This document shows positions 1 through 6,816 of a stretch of DNA of 9,065 nucleotides, in pieces (within the stretch, counting starts at the first letter, position 1; each line of letters opens with the position of its first letter). Position numbers and translations under genes: made by a program. Source of the DNA: Myxococcales bacterium (GTDB taxonomy: Bacteria; Myxococcota_A; Polyangia; Fen-1088). A model generated the notes under the pieces. It was not told the DNA's origin. It saw nothing but the letters and a program-made list of their open reading frames with translations, and searched no databases. Location: the NCBI GenBank assembly GCA_003170035.1, contig PMZX01000440.1:6977-16041 (forward strand), in the 5' to 3' direction.

Positions 1-5
1 TTGCC

Positions 6-389
6 ATGAAAACGCGTGAAGATATCGAGTCTTACCTGCTCAGGCTTGGCCTCACGTATGAGGACATGGGCCACGACGTCTGGCGCATCAGGGACAATGG
101 CTTCGACAACCTCTTGGTCTCCTTGGCCGGCCCGGTCGTGGTGTTTCGACTCAAGGTAATGGACCTGCCCCTGGGCAGGCGGGAAGCCCTCTTCGAAACC
201 CTGCTCAGGCTCAACGCCAGGGAAATGGTCTACGCCACATTCGGCGTCGACGGCAACGCGGTTGTTCTCACCGACTCGTTGCCCCTGGAGGATCTCGACT
301 TCAGTGAGCTCCAGGCGGTGGTGGACGACATGGGAATGGCCATCAGCAAGCACTATCCAACGCTGTCGAAGTTTCGCGTGGCGGCCTGA
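6..389 (+). CDS. YbjN-like small protein (CesT/YbjN fold)
   Basis: A 127-residue soluble protein with no signal peptide or membrane segment. It opens with a helix (MKTREDIESYLLRLGL), followed by alternating strands ('VWRIRD', 'LLVSLAGPVVVFRLKV') and a helix 'RREALFETLLRLNA'. It then has 'MVYATFGVDGNAVVLTDSLPLEDLD' and a closing helix. This order is typical of the YbjN/type III secretion chaperone-like fold, which is known as a small adaptor or chaperone family without an enzymatic reaction. It ends 36 nt before pspA on the same strand, so the two are probably co-transcribed, and a role linked to PspA is inferred from that position. Only five bases precede the ATG, so neither its ribosome-binding site nor a possible earlier start can be judged. 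The protein looks complete by its fold. The family call is from pattern memory and is moderately secure. Confidence 0.72.
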   Translation: MKTREDIESYLLRLGLTYEDMGHDVWRIRDNGFDNLLVSLAGPVVVFRLKVMDLPLGRREALFETLLRLNAREMVYATFGVDGNAVVLTDSLPLEDLDFSELQAVVDDMGMAISKHYPTLSKFRVAA

Positions 390-425
390 ACCCTAGAGCA
401 AGCACCCGGCAAGGAAAGATCAGTC

Positions 426-1202
426 ATGGGAATATTCTCGCGGCTCGGAACCCTCATCAAATCGAACCTCAACGATCTCATCTCCAAGGCGGAAGATCCG
501 CAGAAGATGTTGAACCAGCTCGTCGCCGACATGCAGAACCAGCTTGTCGAAGCGAAAAAACAGGTGGCGGTCTCAATCGCGGACCAGAAGCGCCTGGAGA
601 AACAGCGCGACGAGCAGACGGAGTTGGCCCAGGAATGGGAACGCAAGGCCATGCTGGCGGTGCGCTCCGGCGACGACAACCTTGCGCGCGAGGCGCTCAA
701 GCGCAAGAGCGAGCATGAGACGCAGGGGGCGGAGTTCACCAAGCAGACACAGTTGCAGAAAGACGCGGTGGAGAAGCTGAAGGAGCAACTGCGCACGCTC
801 AACGACAAGATCGAGGAGGCCAAGCGGAAGAAGAACATCCTCATCGCCCGCCAGAAGCGCGCCGAGGCGCAGAAGGCCATCCAGGACACCATGCAGGGTC
901 TGTCGGACACTAGCGCCTTCGACACCTTCGAGCGCATGTCGCAGAAGGTGGATCAGATCGAGGCCGAAGCCGACGCCTCGGTGGAGTTGGGCAACGAGCT
1001 GACCGGGGACACCCTGCAACAGAAATTCAAGGCCCTGGAGTCTGGCAGCGTCGGCACCGACACGGCGCTGGCCGAGTTGAAGGTCAAGATGGGCCTTGCA
1101 GCAGCGCCCGAAGCCAAGGCCGCCCTGCCGGCCCAGACCCAGGTCGCGCAGGACGAGTCAATGATCCCCAGTGTGCTGACGACAGAAAAGAGAAACAAGT
1201 AG
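426..1202 (+). CDS. pspA: Phage shock protein A (PspA/IM30/ESCRT-III-like)
   Basis: A 258-residue protein of the PspA/IM30 (Vipp1) family, peripheral inner-membrane proteins that form oligomers and stabilise stressed membranes. The N-terminus (MGIFSRLGTLIKSNLNDLIS) is the family's amphipathic membrane-binding helix. It is followed by the conserved 'AEDPQKMLNQLVADM' segment at about residues 22-36. Long charged coiled-coil helices run from about residue 35 to 200, rich in K/E/Q with heptad-like spacing, including 'FDTFERMSQKVDQIEAEADA'. The last 40 residues are Ala/Pro-rich and less ordered. Length is somewhat above the usual 220-230 residues because of this tail. The start is supported by AAGGAAAG at 411-418, about 8-10 nt upstream. 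It lies between a YbjN-like gene and a large REC protein. No pspBC genes or PspF activator are in the window, so control must differ from the enterobacterial system or lie elsewhere. Confidence 0.93.
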   Translation: MGIFSRLGTLIKSNLNDLISKAEDPQKMLNQLVADMQNQLVEAKKQVAVSIADQKRLEKQRDEQTELAQEWERKAMLAVRSGDDNLAREALKRKSEHETQGAEFTKQTQLQKDAVEKLKEQLRTLNDKIEEAKRKKNILIARQKRAEAQKAIQDTMQGLSDTSAFDTFERMSQKVDQIEAEADASVELGNELTGDTLQQKFKALESGSVGTDTALAELKVKMGLAAAPEAKAALPAQTQVAQDESMIPSVLTTEKRNK

Positions 1203-1206
1203 GGTA

Positions 1207-1246
1207 ACGCGCGACTCGCGCGTCCTGGCTGCCCGGGCCAGGACGC
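1207..1246 (+). other. Two overlapping hairpins between pspA and the REC-protein gene
   Basis: Two perfect inverted repeats overlap by four bases. The first is ACGCGCG (1207-1213) with CGCGCGT (1217-1223) and a 3-nt loop. The second is GCGTCCTGGC (1220-1229) with GCCAGGACGC (1237-1246) and a 7-nt loop. Because they share 1220-1223 they cannot both form fully. No T-run follows, so this is not a standard intrinsic terminator. It could be a partial terminator, an RNA processing or stability element, or an attenuator-like switch that sets the pspA to downstream gene ratio. The base pairing is seen directly; the role is inference. Confidence 0.4.
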
Positions 1247-1268
1247 CGGCCCGCGGATTCGATAGGCC

Positions 1269-4200
1269 ATGACATTCACGGTCCTGCTCGTCGACGATGA
1301 CCCGATGGTTCGCAGTGCCATGGAACGGGCCATCCTCGACGATGCCAGGCTGATGCCTCTCGGGCCCAAGGTGGTCCACGCGGCGAGTGGCGAGCAAGGC
1401 CTCGCCATGTTCGTGAACGAGCGCCCGCAGGTGATTGTCACCGACCTCATCATGGCCGGCATGGACGGCTTCGCCTTCTGTCGGGCTGTGCGCGAAGCCC
1501 CTTTCGGAAAAGACATCGGGCTCATCGTGATCTCCGGCATCTACCGGGATCCCTCCCTGGCGGTAAGCCTTGACCGGGACGTCCGCGCAGCCTTCTTGGC
1601 CAAGCCGTTTTCCCAGGCCGAACTGGTCGAGGCGATACTGGCTTGTCTGCGCGTGCCGGGCCGAACCACGACCTCGGCGGGGCAGGCCGCGCCTCAGCCT
1701 CGAACGTCGACTCCTCCCCCCTTCTCCGAAGGCCGCGCCCTTACCTCGGGGGGCACTCCGCGACCGGCGATCGCGGTCTCCCGTTCGACGACGCCCGGGC
1801 CGACTGGCCCGGTCGGACCCGGCCCTGCGCGCACGCCCACGCCTGGCCCCGTCGCGCGGCCCGCCATGACGCCACCCCCAACCGCCGCGCCAGATGCGTC
1901 GGGAACATTGCGCTTCTTCCCGCCTGGTGCTTCCTCGCGACCCTCGCCTGGGCTTTCGGGGTCACTGGCCGAGCGAGGGGTTCCCAGGCTGCTTCTCGAT
2001 CTGACGGACGGCTTGCAGACCGGCACGCTCGGCCTGTCTCGCGGCAAGATGCGGAAGGAAATCTACCTGCGTGAGGGCAAGGTCGTCGGTGCCGATTCGA
2101 ATCTGCGCCAGGAGGCCCTGGGAACCCTCCTCTGTGCCAAGGGAATCATCGACGAGCGGCAGCTCACCTACTTGCTGGCTGAGACCAAGGCCCGTGGCCA
2201 CAAGATGGGAGCCGTGCTCATCGAGCTCGGCTGGCTTTCGCCCGAAGATGTGCTGCAGTGTCTGGCCGCGCAGGTACGCAAGCGCATCACCGACTGCCTG
2301 CGCTGGGAGGAAGGAAGCTGGACCTTCGTTCCCGGTGACACCTTCGGCGACCGGATCATCGAGCATGACCTCGAAGTCGAACGGATCATCTTCATGGGGC
2401 TGCTCCGCAGCGCCACGCCAGAGAAGCTAATCGGCCGCTTCGACCAGAATGGTGCCCTCGAAGTCAGGCTGACACGTCGTTTTGACCGTCATCGTTCGAG
2501 CTTCGAGGCAGTCTTCGGGGCCGACATCACGCGAGTCCTGGCCGCCGGGGCCAGCGTGGGCTCACTCGCCTTGCGTGATGACTCCCATCTTGTCATCACC
2601 GCCATCGACACGTTGCTGGAAACCGGCCTCGCCGAACTGACTGACCCGGCCAGAGAGCCCGAGAAGATTCCCATCCCCAACGCGTGGCAGTCCTCGCTCT
2701 CGCTGGAGAAACTGGGAAGCGAGATCGGCAGTCGCATCGACGCCATCCGCACTGAATCCCCGGACGAGATGTTCAGTCCGGTTCCGCGCACGACAACGCC
2801 GTCGCCAGAAGATGAAGATACCTTTTCCGAGTTGGCAGACGATCAGGACTCCGGCGCCATGGACGTCTCCTTGCGGGCTACCCCCTCGCCCGAAAATGCC
2901 GATCTGGGCAGCGGCTTCCCGCCGCCTGGTCGCGACTCGCCCAGCCAGGCTCTGCGACAAGCCATCCTGCGCGCCTACCTATCCATCCGCGGCAAGACGC
3001 TGTACGAAGCGTTGGGCGTGTCCCACGAAGCCTCGACCCAGGAGATTCTCGCGGCCTGCGCGGCCAAGGGCGCCCAATTCTCACCCTCTACCGTGGCCGG
3101 GATAGAGCTCGGCGCTCCTGAGCAGGCCAAGCTCGAAGGGCTGCGCGCGGCCCTCGACCACGCCGCCCGGGTTCTCGCCAATCCGCAACTCCGGCATAGC
3201 TATGACCGAACCCTGGCCTCAACCTCATCGCCCGAGATGGATCCTCTGGGTGCCGAGTTGGCCTTCGGCGAGGCGCTACGCCTCTTCAACGCTGGCAAGG
3301 TCGCCGAGTCCCTGCCGAAGTTTGAGGCCGCGGTGCGCGCTCGATCCGACCAGGCGCTCTACCACGCCTACCTGGGTTGGGCCCAGTTCGTCTCCTTCGG
3401 TCCCGAATGGGCGGGCGCGGCCCGCGACGCCATCGACCACGCTCTTGCGCTCGATCCCGATCTGCCTGAGGCGCACGCCATGCTTGGCCGACTGGCGGCC
3501 ACGGAGAACGACGCCGCCACGGCTCGCAAGCACTTGGAGCGCAGCCTGGCGGTCGAGCCGATGCAGCCTGAAGTCGTCGAGCTATTGCTGCAGGCCTATC
3601 AACGACTCAGCGATCCCAAGGGCGCAGAGGGGTTCATGCGCAAACTCATCGCCGCCCTTGGAGATCGCGCCCAGCCCTTGCGGCAACGCTTGTGGTGCGA
3701 ACTGGCCGGTATCTACGAGAACCAACTCGACGATCGGCTGTCCGCACGAATCGCCTACGACAAGGCGGCGCGCCTGGCACAAGACGACATCGATATTCTC
3801 AGAAAGTCGGCTGAGATGAACGCGGAGGATCCCACGCGCTGGCGCGAAATGGCGCGTGCGATCGCTGCTGAGTGGCAACTCCGCCCCGAAGACGGCCACG
3901 CGGGGGAGCGGCTGGTTGACTTGTTTCTGGAGCAGGGACGGACGAACGCGGCGGAAATCGCGGCAAGTGCCATGGTGCTGCGCGGGTTGGGCGACGACAG
4001 GATTACCAAGCTGGCCAGCGAGAGCCGTCCCAAGGTGTTGCGTCGGATCTCGACCAAGCTCCCCGCTGATTGGCCTAACCGCATGGGCTACAGCCCGGAG
4101 TTCGCCGATGCTGAATCTCTGATCGCGCTGCTGGTCGATTCCGGAGTTCTTCCGCCTGTCTCGATTGCAGAGGTGGGGCTCGATAGCGACACTCCACTTC

Positions 4201-4820
4201 TGCCCAACCAGCAGCCGGCGCCGTTCCGTCGCGTGCTCGGCTACATCTGCGACCTTCTGGAAATCGAGGAGCCCCGCGTGCTTCACCACCCGGCGCTGCT
4301 GGGTGACGCACGCATGGCTCACCTGCAACCGCCCGGACTTCTGTGCGGCTCGACGCTTCTCGAACAATCCGACTCGGTAGAACTCGGGTTCAGGTTGAGC
4401 CGCGCGCTGGCTCTCGCCACCACGGGACGGCTCGCTGGCTCGGTACGTTCGGGCGGCCATCTGCGCCCCTACTTCATGGCTGCGCTCGCCACAGCCCGCG
4501 GCTCGCTGCGCTCTGAGGGACCAGCCTTCGAAGCTGCCCGAGATGCCATCGCCGCTCTCGATACACCGGCGCGCACACGCATCGCGGAAGTCAGCCAGCG
4601 ACTGGCGCGAAAGTACGGGTCCATCAACCTGACGGCCTGGACCAAGAGCCTGGGCCAGATGGCCACGCGCCTGTCGCTGGTGATTTGCGCCGACCTGCTG
4701 CGGGTTGGACATGCAGTGGCCGAGGAGGAGGGCCATGCTGCCCTCGACGACCTGCTGGCGTTCGCCTTGTCGTTCGAGCACCTGGACATCAGCGAAAAGT
4801 TGCGCGCGTACAGCACCTAG
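1269..4820 (+). CDS. Large REC-PATAN(DUF4388)-J-like-TPR response regulator
   Basis: An 1183-residue cytoplasmic multidomain protein with no signal peptide or membrane helix. Residues 1-130 are a receiver domain with acidic pocket D9-D11, phospho-acceptor D59 ('VTDLIM'), S89 ('VISG') and K112 ('AKPF') all present, so phosphorylation by a histidine kinase is expected. Residues about 131-210 are a Pro/Ser/Thr-rich linker. Residues about 225-360 match PATAN/DUF4388 ('QTGTLGLSRGKMRKEIYLREGKVVGAD' in two parts, then 'ALGTLLCAKGIIDERQL'), a domain typical of myxobacterial and other gliding or multi-partner regulators. Residues about 575-650 resemble a J-domain ('LYEALGVSHEAS' to 'VLANPQLRHSYD'), but the HPD position reads S605-P606-S607. 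Residues about 660-860 are TPR-like helices. The last 300 residues are helical and not assigned by me. There is no DNA-binding, GGDEF or kinase output, so it probably acts by protein contacts. The ribosome-binding site is weak (ATAGG, two bases from ATG). It follows pspA by 66 nt. Confidence 0.88.
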   Translation: MTFTVLLVDDDPMVRSAMERAILDDARLMPLGPKVVHAASGEQGLAMFVNERPQVIVTDLIMAGMDGFAFCRAVREAPFGKDIGLIVISGIYRDPSLAVSLDRDVRAAFLAKPFSQAELVEAILACLRVPGRTTTSAGQAAPQPRTSTPPPFSEGRALTSGGTPRPAIAVSRSTTPGPTGPVGPGPARTPTPGPVARPAMTPPPTAAPDASGTLRFFPPGASSRPSPGLSGSLAERGVPRLLLDLTDGLQTGTLGLSRGKMRKEIYLREGKVVGADSNLRQEALGTLLCAKGIIDERQLTYLLAETKARGHKMGAVLIELGWLSPEDVLQCLAAQVRKRITDCLRWEEGSWTFVPGDTFGDRIIEHDLEVERIIFMGLLRSATPEKLIGRFDQNGALEVRLTRRFDRHRSSFEAVFGADITRVLAAGASVGSLALRDDSHLVITAIDTLLETGLAELTDPAREPEKIPIPNAWQSSLSLEKLGSEIGSRIDAIRTESPDEMFSPVPRTTTPSPEDEDTFSELADDQDSGAMDVSLRATPSPENADLGSGFPPPGRDSPSQALRQAILRAYLSIRGKTLYEALGVSHEASTQEILAACAAKGAQFSPSTVAGIELGAPEQAKLEGLRAALDHAARVLANPQLRHSYDRTLASTSSPEMDPLGAELAFGEALRLFNAGKVAESLPKFEAAVRARSDQALYHAYLGWAQFVSFGPEWAGAARDAIDHALALDPDLPEAHAMLGRLAATENDAATARKHLERSLAVEPMQPEVVELLLQAYQRLSDPKGAEGFMRKLIAALGDRAQPLRQRLWCELAGIYENQLDDRLSARIAYDKAARLAQDDIDILRKSAEMNAEDPTRWREMARAIAAEWQLRPEDGHAGERLVDLFLEQGRTNAAEIAASAMVLRGLGDDRITKLASESRPKVLRRISTKLPADWPNRMGYSPEFADAESLIALLVDSGVLPPVSIAEVGLDSDTPLLPNQQPAPFRRVLGYICDLLEIEEPRVLHHPALLGDARMAHLQPPGLLCGSTLLEQSDSVELGFRLSRALALATTGRLAGSVRSGGHLRPYFMAALATARGSLRSEGPAFEAARDAIAALDTPARTRIAEVSQRLARKYGSINLTAWTKSLGQMATRLSLVICADLLRVGHAVAEEEGHAALDDLLAFALSFEHLDISEKLRAYST

Positions 4821-4909
4821 TTTCTCGTCCCATCGCGCCCCAATGGCGCGAGGCGTCCTCTGAATGTCCGAATGTCCGGCCTGGCTTGTCCCCGGTTTGC
4901 TCGTAATGG

Positions 4910-4939
4910 TTGTCCCTGGCCCCCAAATCCTGTTATACG
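4910..4939 (+). promoter_or_regulatory. Candidate sigma70-type promoter for the 75-aa gene
   Basis: TTGTCC (4910-4915, 4 of 6 to TTGACA) and TATACG (4934-4939, 4 of 6 to TATAAT) are separated by 18 nt. The local AT content is raised compared with the surrounding high-GC sequence. Transcription would begin near 4946, leaving a leader of about 110 nt before the ATG at 5057. This is a consensus match only. Confidence 0.4.
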
Positions 4940-4956
4940 GTGAGCAAAGGTAGACT

Positions 4957-5017
4957 GTACGGGGAAGATGCGGTGCGCTCCGGGGCCGCAGTAGGCCAGA
5001 GAAGGCCTTGTCCGTAC
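4957..5017 (+). promoter_or_regulatory. Possible structured leader (three-way junction) upstream of the 75-aa gene
   Basis: Complementary segments are arranged as a three-way junction. The closing stem is GTACGG (4957-4962) with CCGTAC (5012-5017). Hairpin one is TGCGG (4969-4973) with CCGCA (4986-4990). Hairpin two is AGGCC (4993-4997) with GGCCT (5004-5008), loop AGAGAA. It lies inside the predicted leader, 40 nt before the start codon. It does not match any riboswitch consensus I know; I checked it by eye against the c-di-GMP-I consensus. Pairing is seen; whether it is a conserved RNA is unknown. Confidence 0.33.
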
Positions 5018-5056
5018 TGGTGGTAGCACCGAGAAGTCCGGAGAGGAAGAATAGGA

Positions 5057-5284
5057 ATGATGGCCCAAAGTCAGACGCACACGACGGCACGCTTCAATGG
5101 AGTCAAGGTCTTCTCAGCCACGATGGCCCAAGAGCGAGAGAACCTTGGCGAGAAGGTTACCGGCTGGATTCGTGAACATCCGCAGTGTCAGGTGGTCGAT
5201 ACCATCGTGACCCAGTCGTCCGACGAAGCGTTCCACTGCCTCGCCATCACCGTCTTCTACCTGGAAGACCGGCAGGCGAAGTAG
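5057..5284 (+). CDS. 75-residue conserved-looking protein of unknown function
   Basis: A short soluble protein with no signal peptide or membrane segment. After a short polar N-terminus it reads as strand ('VKVFSATM'), amphipathic helix ('QERENLGEKVTGWIREHP'), strand ('QVVDTIVTQSS') and strand ('FHCLAITVFYLED'). This is a compact beta-alpha-beta-beta unit of the sort that forms small oligomers. I do not recognise a named family. The alternation of buried hydrophobics and the G/C-biased third positions argue that it is real. AGGA at 5044-5047 lies nine bases before the first ATG (5057), which favours it over the adjacent ATG at 5060. It has its own candidate promoter and a leader that may be structured, and it converges with the lipoprotein gene on the other strand. 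No function can be assigned from context. Confidence 0.7.
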   Translation: MMAQSQTHTTARFNGVKVFSATMAQERENLGEKVTGWIREHPQCQVVDTIVTQSSDEAFHCLAITVFYLEDRQAK

Positions 5285-5360
5285 GCTTCTCCCAGTTCCG
5301 GCAGGCCGGTGGACAGAGGGAGGTAGGATGGGGCGACGTCTGCCCTGACCTTGATGTCCT

Positions 5361-5957
5361 CTATCCCCCGACGAACACGAACGGGTAGCTGACCGAGCCG
5401 CCTCCCTTTTGCGACCTGGGGAACGACCAACGCGAGATCTGCGCGGTCACGCAAGCCGGCAGGGGGGTGTCGCGAAAAGCCGGCGCATCCACGTTCAGGC
5501 TCGCCGGGCGGCCATCAGCGCCGATGGAGAAGCTGACGATGGCTTTGCCTGACCGGGCCTGACCGGTACGCGCCATGTTCATGTAACAGCCGCGCACGGC
5601 CATCAGGTTGCCCCGGATGATGCGCTGGACTTCCTGACCCGCGGGTTGTTCTGGCAGATCCGCCGCCTGGGCCGCAGCGGGACCGGTCAGCACGGCCTGG
5701 GGGTCGGCCTTCACCCGGGAGGCGCGGCGCACGTTTCCCATCAAACCTTCGCCACGGTCATCTTCGATATACGCAACGTCTGCCCCGGCCTGGGCCAGGG
5801 CAGCCCACTTCTTGTCGAATTCCGGATCCGACGTGGACGCGCCCGCCCCAGCAGACGGCGCTGGCGCAATCTTGTTTTCGGCGCGCTTCGAGCACGCCGC
5901 CGAGAAGCCTACGACCAGTCCGATCCCTGCAACCAGCAGCTTGGTGTCGTTCCGCAT
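5361..5957 (-). CDS. Lipoprotein with AgmX/PglI-type C-terminal domain
   Basis: A 198-residue predicted lipoprotein. The chosen start gives MRNDTKLLVAGIGLVVGFSAACSK, in two parts a positive n-region and hydrophobic segment with a lipobox-like 'SAAC' (acylated Cys about residue 22). An upstream in-frame ATG at 6113 would bury this signal and overlap the upstream gene, so I reject it. After a short Ala/Pro/Ser-rich tether, the last 90 residues form a TonB-C-like module. It reads 'VQRIIRGNLMAVRGCYMNMA', 'GKAIVSFSIGADGRPASLNV', 'LPACVTAQISRWSFPRSQ' and 'VSYPFVFVGG'. This is the pattern of the AgmX/PglI C-terminal domain common in Myxococcota envelope and gliding-related proteins. It starts 11 nt after the prsW stop, so the two are probably one operon. 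It is likely envelope-anchored; its partner is unknown. Confidence 0.85.
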   Translation of the reverse strand: MRNDTKLLVAGIGLVVGFSAACSKRAENKIAPAPSAGAGASTSDPEFDKKWAALAQAGADVAYIEDDRGEGLMGNVRRASRVKADPQAVLTGPAAAQAADLPEQPAGQEVQRIIRGNLMAVRGCYMNMARTGQARSGKAIVSFSIGADGRPASLNVDAPAFRDTPLPACVTAQISRWSFPRSQKGGGSVSYPFVFVGG

Positions 5958-5968
5958 GGTTTCTGATT

Positions 5969-6727
5969 TTACACCCTTCGGGCCGGTGGGGGCAGCCGGA
6001 AGTCGGAGGGCAACATGGTCTTGGGCCGAAAGGGTGATGCTTTCTGGGCCCGGCGAACTCGCCGCAAGACGAAAACCCAAAAGCCGAGGGAAAGTGCGGT
6101 GATGGCAACCCATATGAACCAGTTGAGGCCGTGCAAGAGCGCGAAGTCGTAGGCACCGTGGAAAAGCACGGGCAACGTCAGACAGAGGATCCGGTCACGC
6201 CAGACGCCCAGGGCACCATGGACGCGCGGGCTGGACCTGGCAGCGAATTTCCCACGGCCGGCGTAGTAGCCCATGGTCCCGCCGAACAGGGCGTGTGCCG
6301 GCACCGCGAACACCGCTCGCTGCCAGGCGATGGCAACGCCATGACTGGAAAGATAGAAGACGTTCTCCAGGGTGGCGAAGCCGAGGGCGATGGTCACCCC
6401 GTAGACCAGGCCGTCGAGCGGCTCGTCGAACTCGCGCCAGTGGTAAACCGCGGCCATCAGCATCGCCCACTTGGCGACCTCTTCGACCAGGCCCGAGAGC
6501 ACGAAGGCCTCGAAGAGGCGTGCCGGCTCGCCGCCCAGGTGCAACCACTCCTCGGATACGCCGCCCGCCAGTGCGACGACCATGCTTTGTGCCGCCAGCA
6601 TCGAATACATGCCGAGGAGGTACGCGATGAGAAGACAGCTGATCGGCTCGCGATCGTAGCGATCGCGAAGATAGAAGTAGGCGAGCAGCCCCAGGGAAGG
6701 CGCTGCCGCCACCAGCACTGTCAACAT
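5969..6727 (-). CDS. prsW: PrsW-family intramembrane metalloprotease
   Basis: A 252-residue polytopic membrane protein of the PrsW family, named for the site-1 protease that cleaves anti-sigma factor RsiW in Bacillus and part of the CPBP/Abi-like group of glutamate/histidine metalloproteases. The N-terminus is 'LLAYFYLRDRYDREP', a family hallmark after the first membrane helix. Conserved catalytic-type motifs are present: E82-E83-x-x-K86 ('GLVEEVAKW'), 'DEPLDGLVYG' at 101-110, 'GFATLENVFY' with E121, 'PAHALFGGTMGYY' with H145, and 'FHGAYDF' with H190. About seven or eight hydrophobic segments are visible. An upstream ATG (6847) is open in frame but would overlap the tmRNA, so the start at 6727, directly before the first membrane helix, is preferred. 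Its substrate is unknown and no anti-sigma factor gene is adjacent. The downstream partner is the AgmX-type lipoprotein gene. Confidence 0.9.
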   Translation of the reverse strand: MLTVLVAAAPSLGLLAYFYLRDRYDREPISCLLIAYLLGMYSMLAAQSMVVALAGGVSEEWLHLGGEPARLFEAFVLSGLVEEVAKWAMLMAAVYHWREFDEPLDGLVYGVTIALGFATLENVFYLSSHGVAIAWQRAVFAVPAHALFGGTMGYYAGRGKFAARSSPRVHGALGVWRDRILCLTLPVLFHGAYDFALLHGLNWFIWVAITALSLGFWVFVLRRVRRAQKASPFRPKTMLPSDFRLPPPARRV

Positions 6728-6767
6728 AGTTCCCGAGGGTAGCACCGATTGCCGCGGGCTCGAACCG

Positions 6768-6796
6768 TGGCCTGTAGCCTCGACAGGCGCTATGCT
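6768..6796 (+). promoter_or_regulatory. Weak candidate promoter for ssrA
   Basis: TATGCT (6791-6796, 4 of 6 to TATAAT) lies about 20 nt before the mature tmRNA end. TGGCCT (6768-6773, 3 of 6) lies 17 nt upstream of it. A primary start near 6803 would give a precursor trimmed by RNase P, as known for tmRNA. The dyad GCCTGT (6770-6775) / ACAGGC (6783-6788) occupies the spacer. Only the -10 element is reasonable. Confidence 0.3.
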
Positions 6797-6816
6797 TCGA
6801 TCACCAAACATCACAA

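Larger units (their letters stand above)
4821..5056. other. Gene-free stretch with promoter and leader signals
   Basis: These 236 nt between the large REC gene and the 75-residue protein hold no convincing gene. They contain an exact 8-bp tandem repeat GAATGTCC (4862-4869 and 4870-4877), two TTGTCCC copies (around 4886-4892 and 4910-4916), a candidate promoter and a potentially structured leader, each listed separately. No strong intrinsic terminator for the large gene is visible just after 4820. Confidence 0.5.

Noticed and set aside
353..937. A 194-codon - strand frame opposite pspA
   Set aside because: Its Ser/Arg/Cys-rich sequence is the mirror of the coiled coil; pspA is certain on the + strand.
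4920..5056. A c-di-GMP riboswitch before the 75-aa gene
   Set aside because: The conserved GEMM-I segments, including the tetraloop receptor, are not present.
3582..5090. A 502-codon open frame on the - strand
   Set aside because: It is antisense to the large REC-TPR gene, has no recognisable domain, and arises from stop-poor antisense of GC-rich coding DNA.
5285..5360. A bidirectional terminator between the convergent genes
   Set aside because: Only a 4-bp CCGG/CCGG pairing is visible and no T-run on either strand.
5958..6113. Extended N-terminus of the lipoprotein from an upstream ATG
   Set aside because: It would overlap the prsW 3' end and hide the lipoprotein signal peptide.
6648..6668. 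Perfect 9-bp inverted repeat TCGCGATCG/CGATCGCGA with a 3-nt loop
   Set aside because: It lies in the PrsW codons for R-D-R-Y-D-R-E, a conserved family motif, so repeated CGC/GAT codons explain it.
6131..6742. A 203-codon + strand frame opposite prsW
   Set aside because: PrsW shows all its motifs on the - strand; the + frame has no family-like features.
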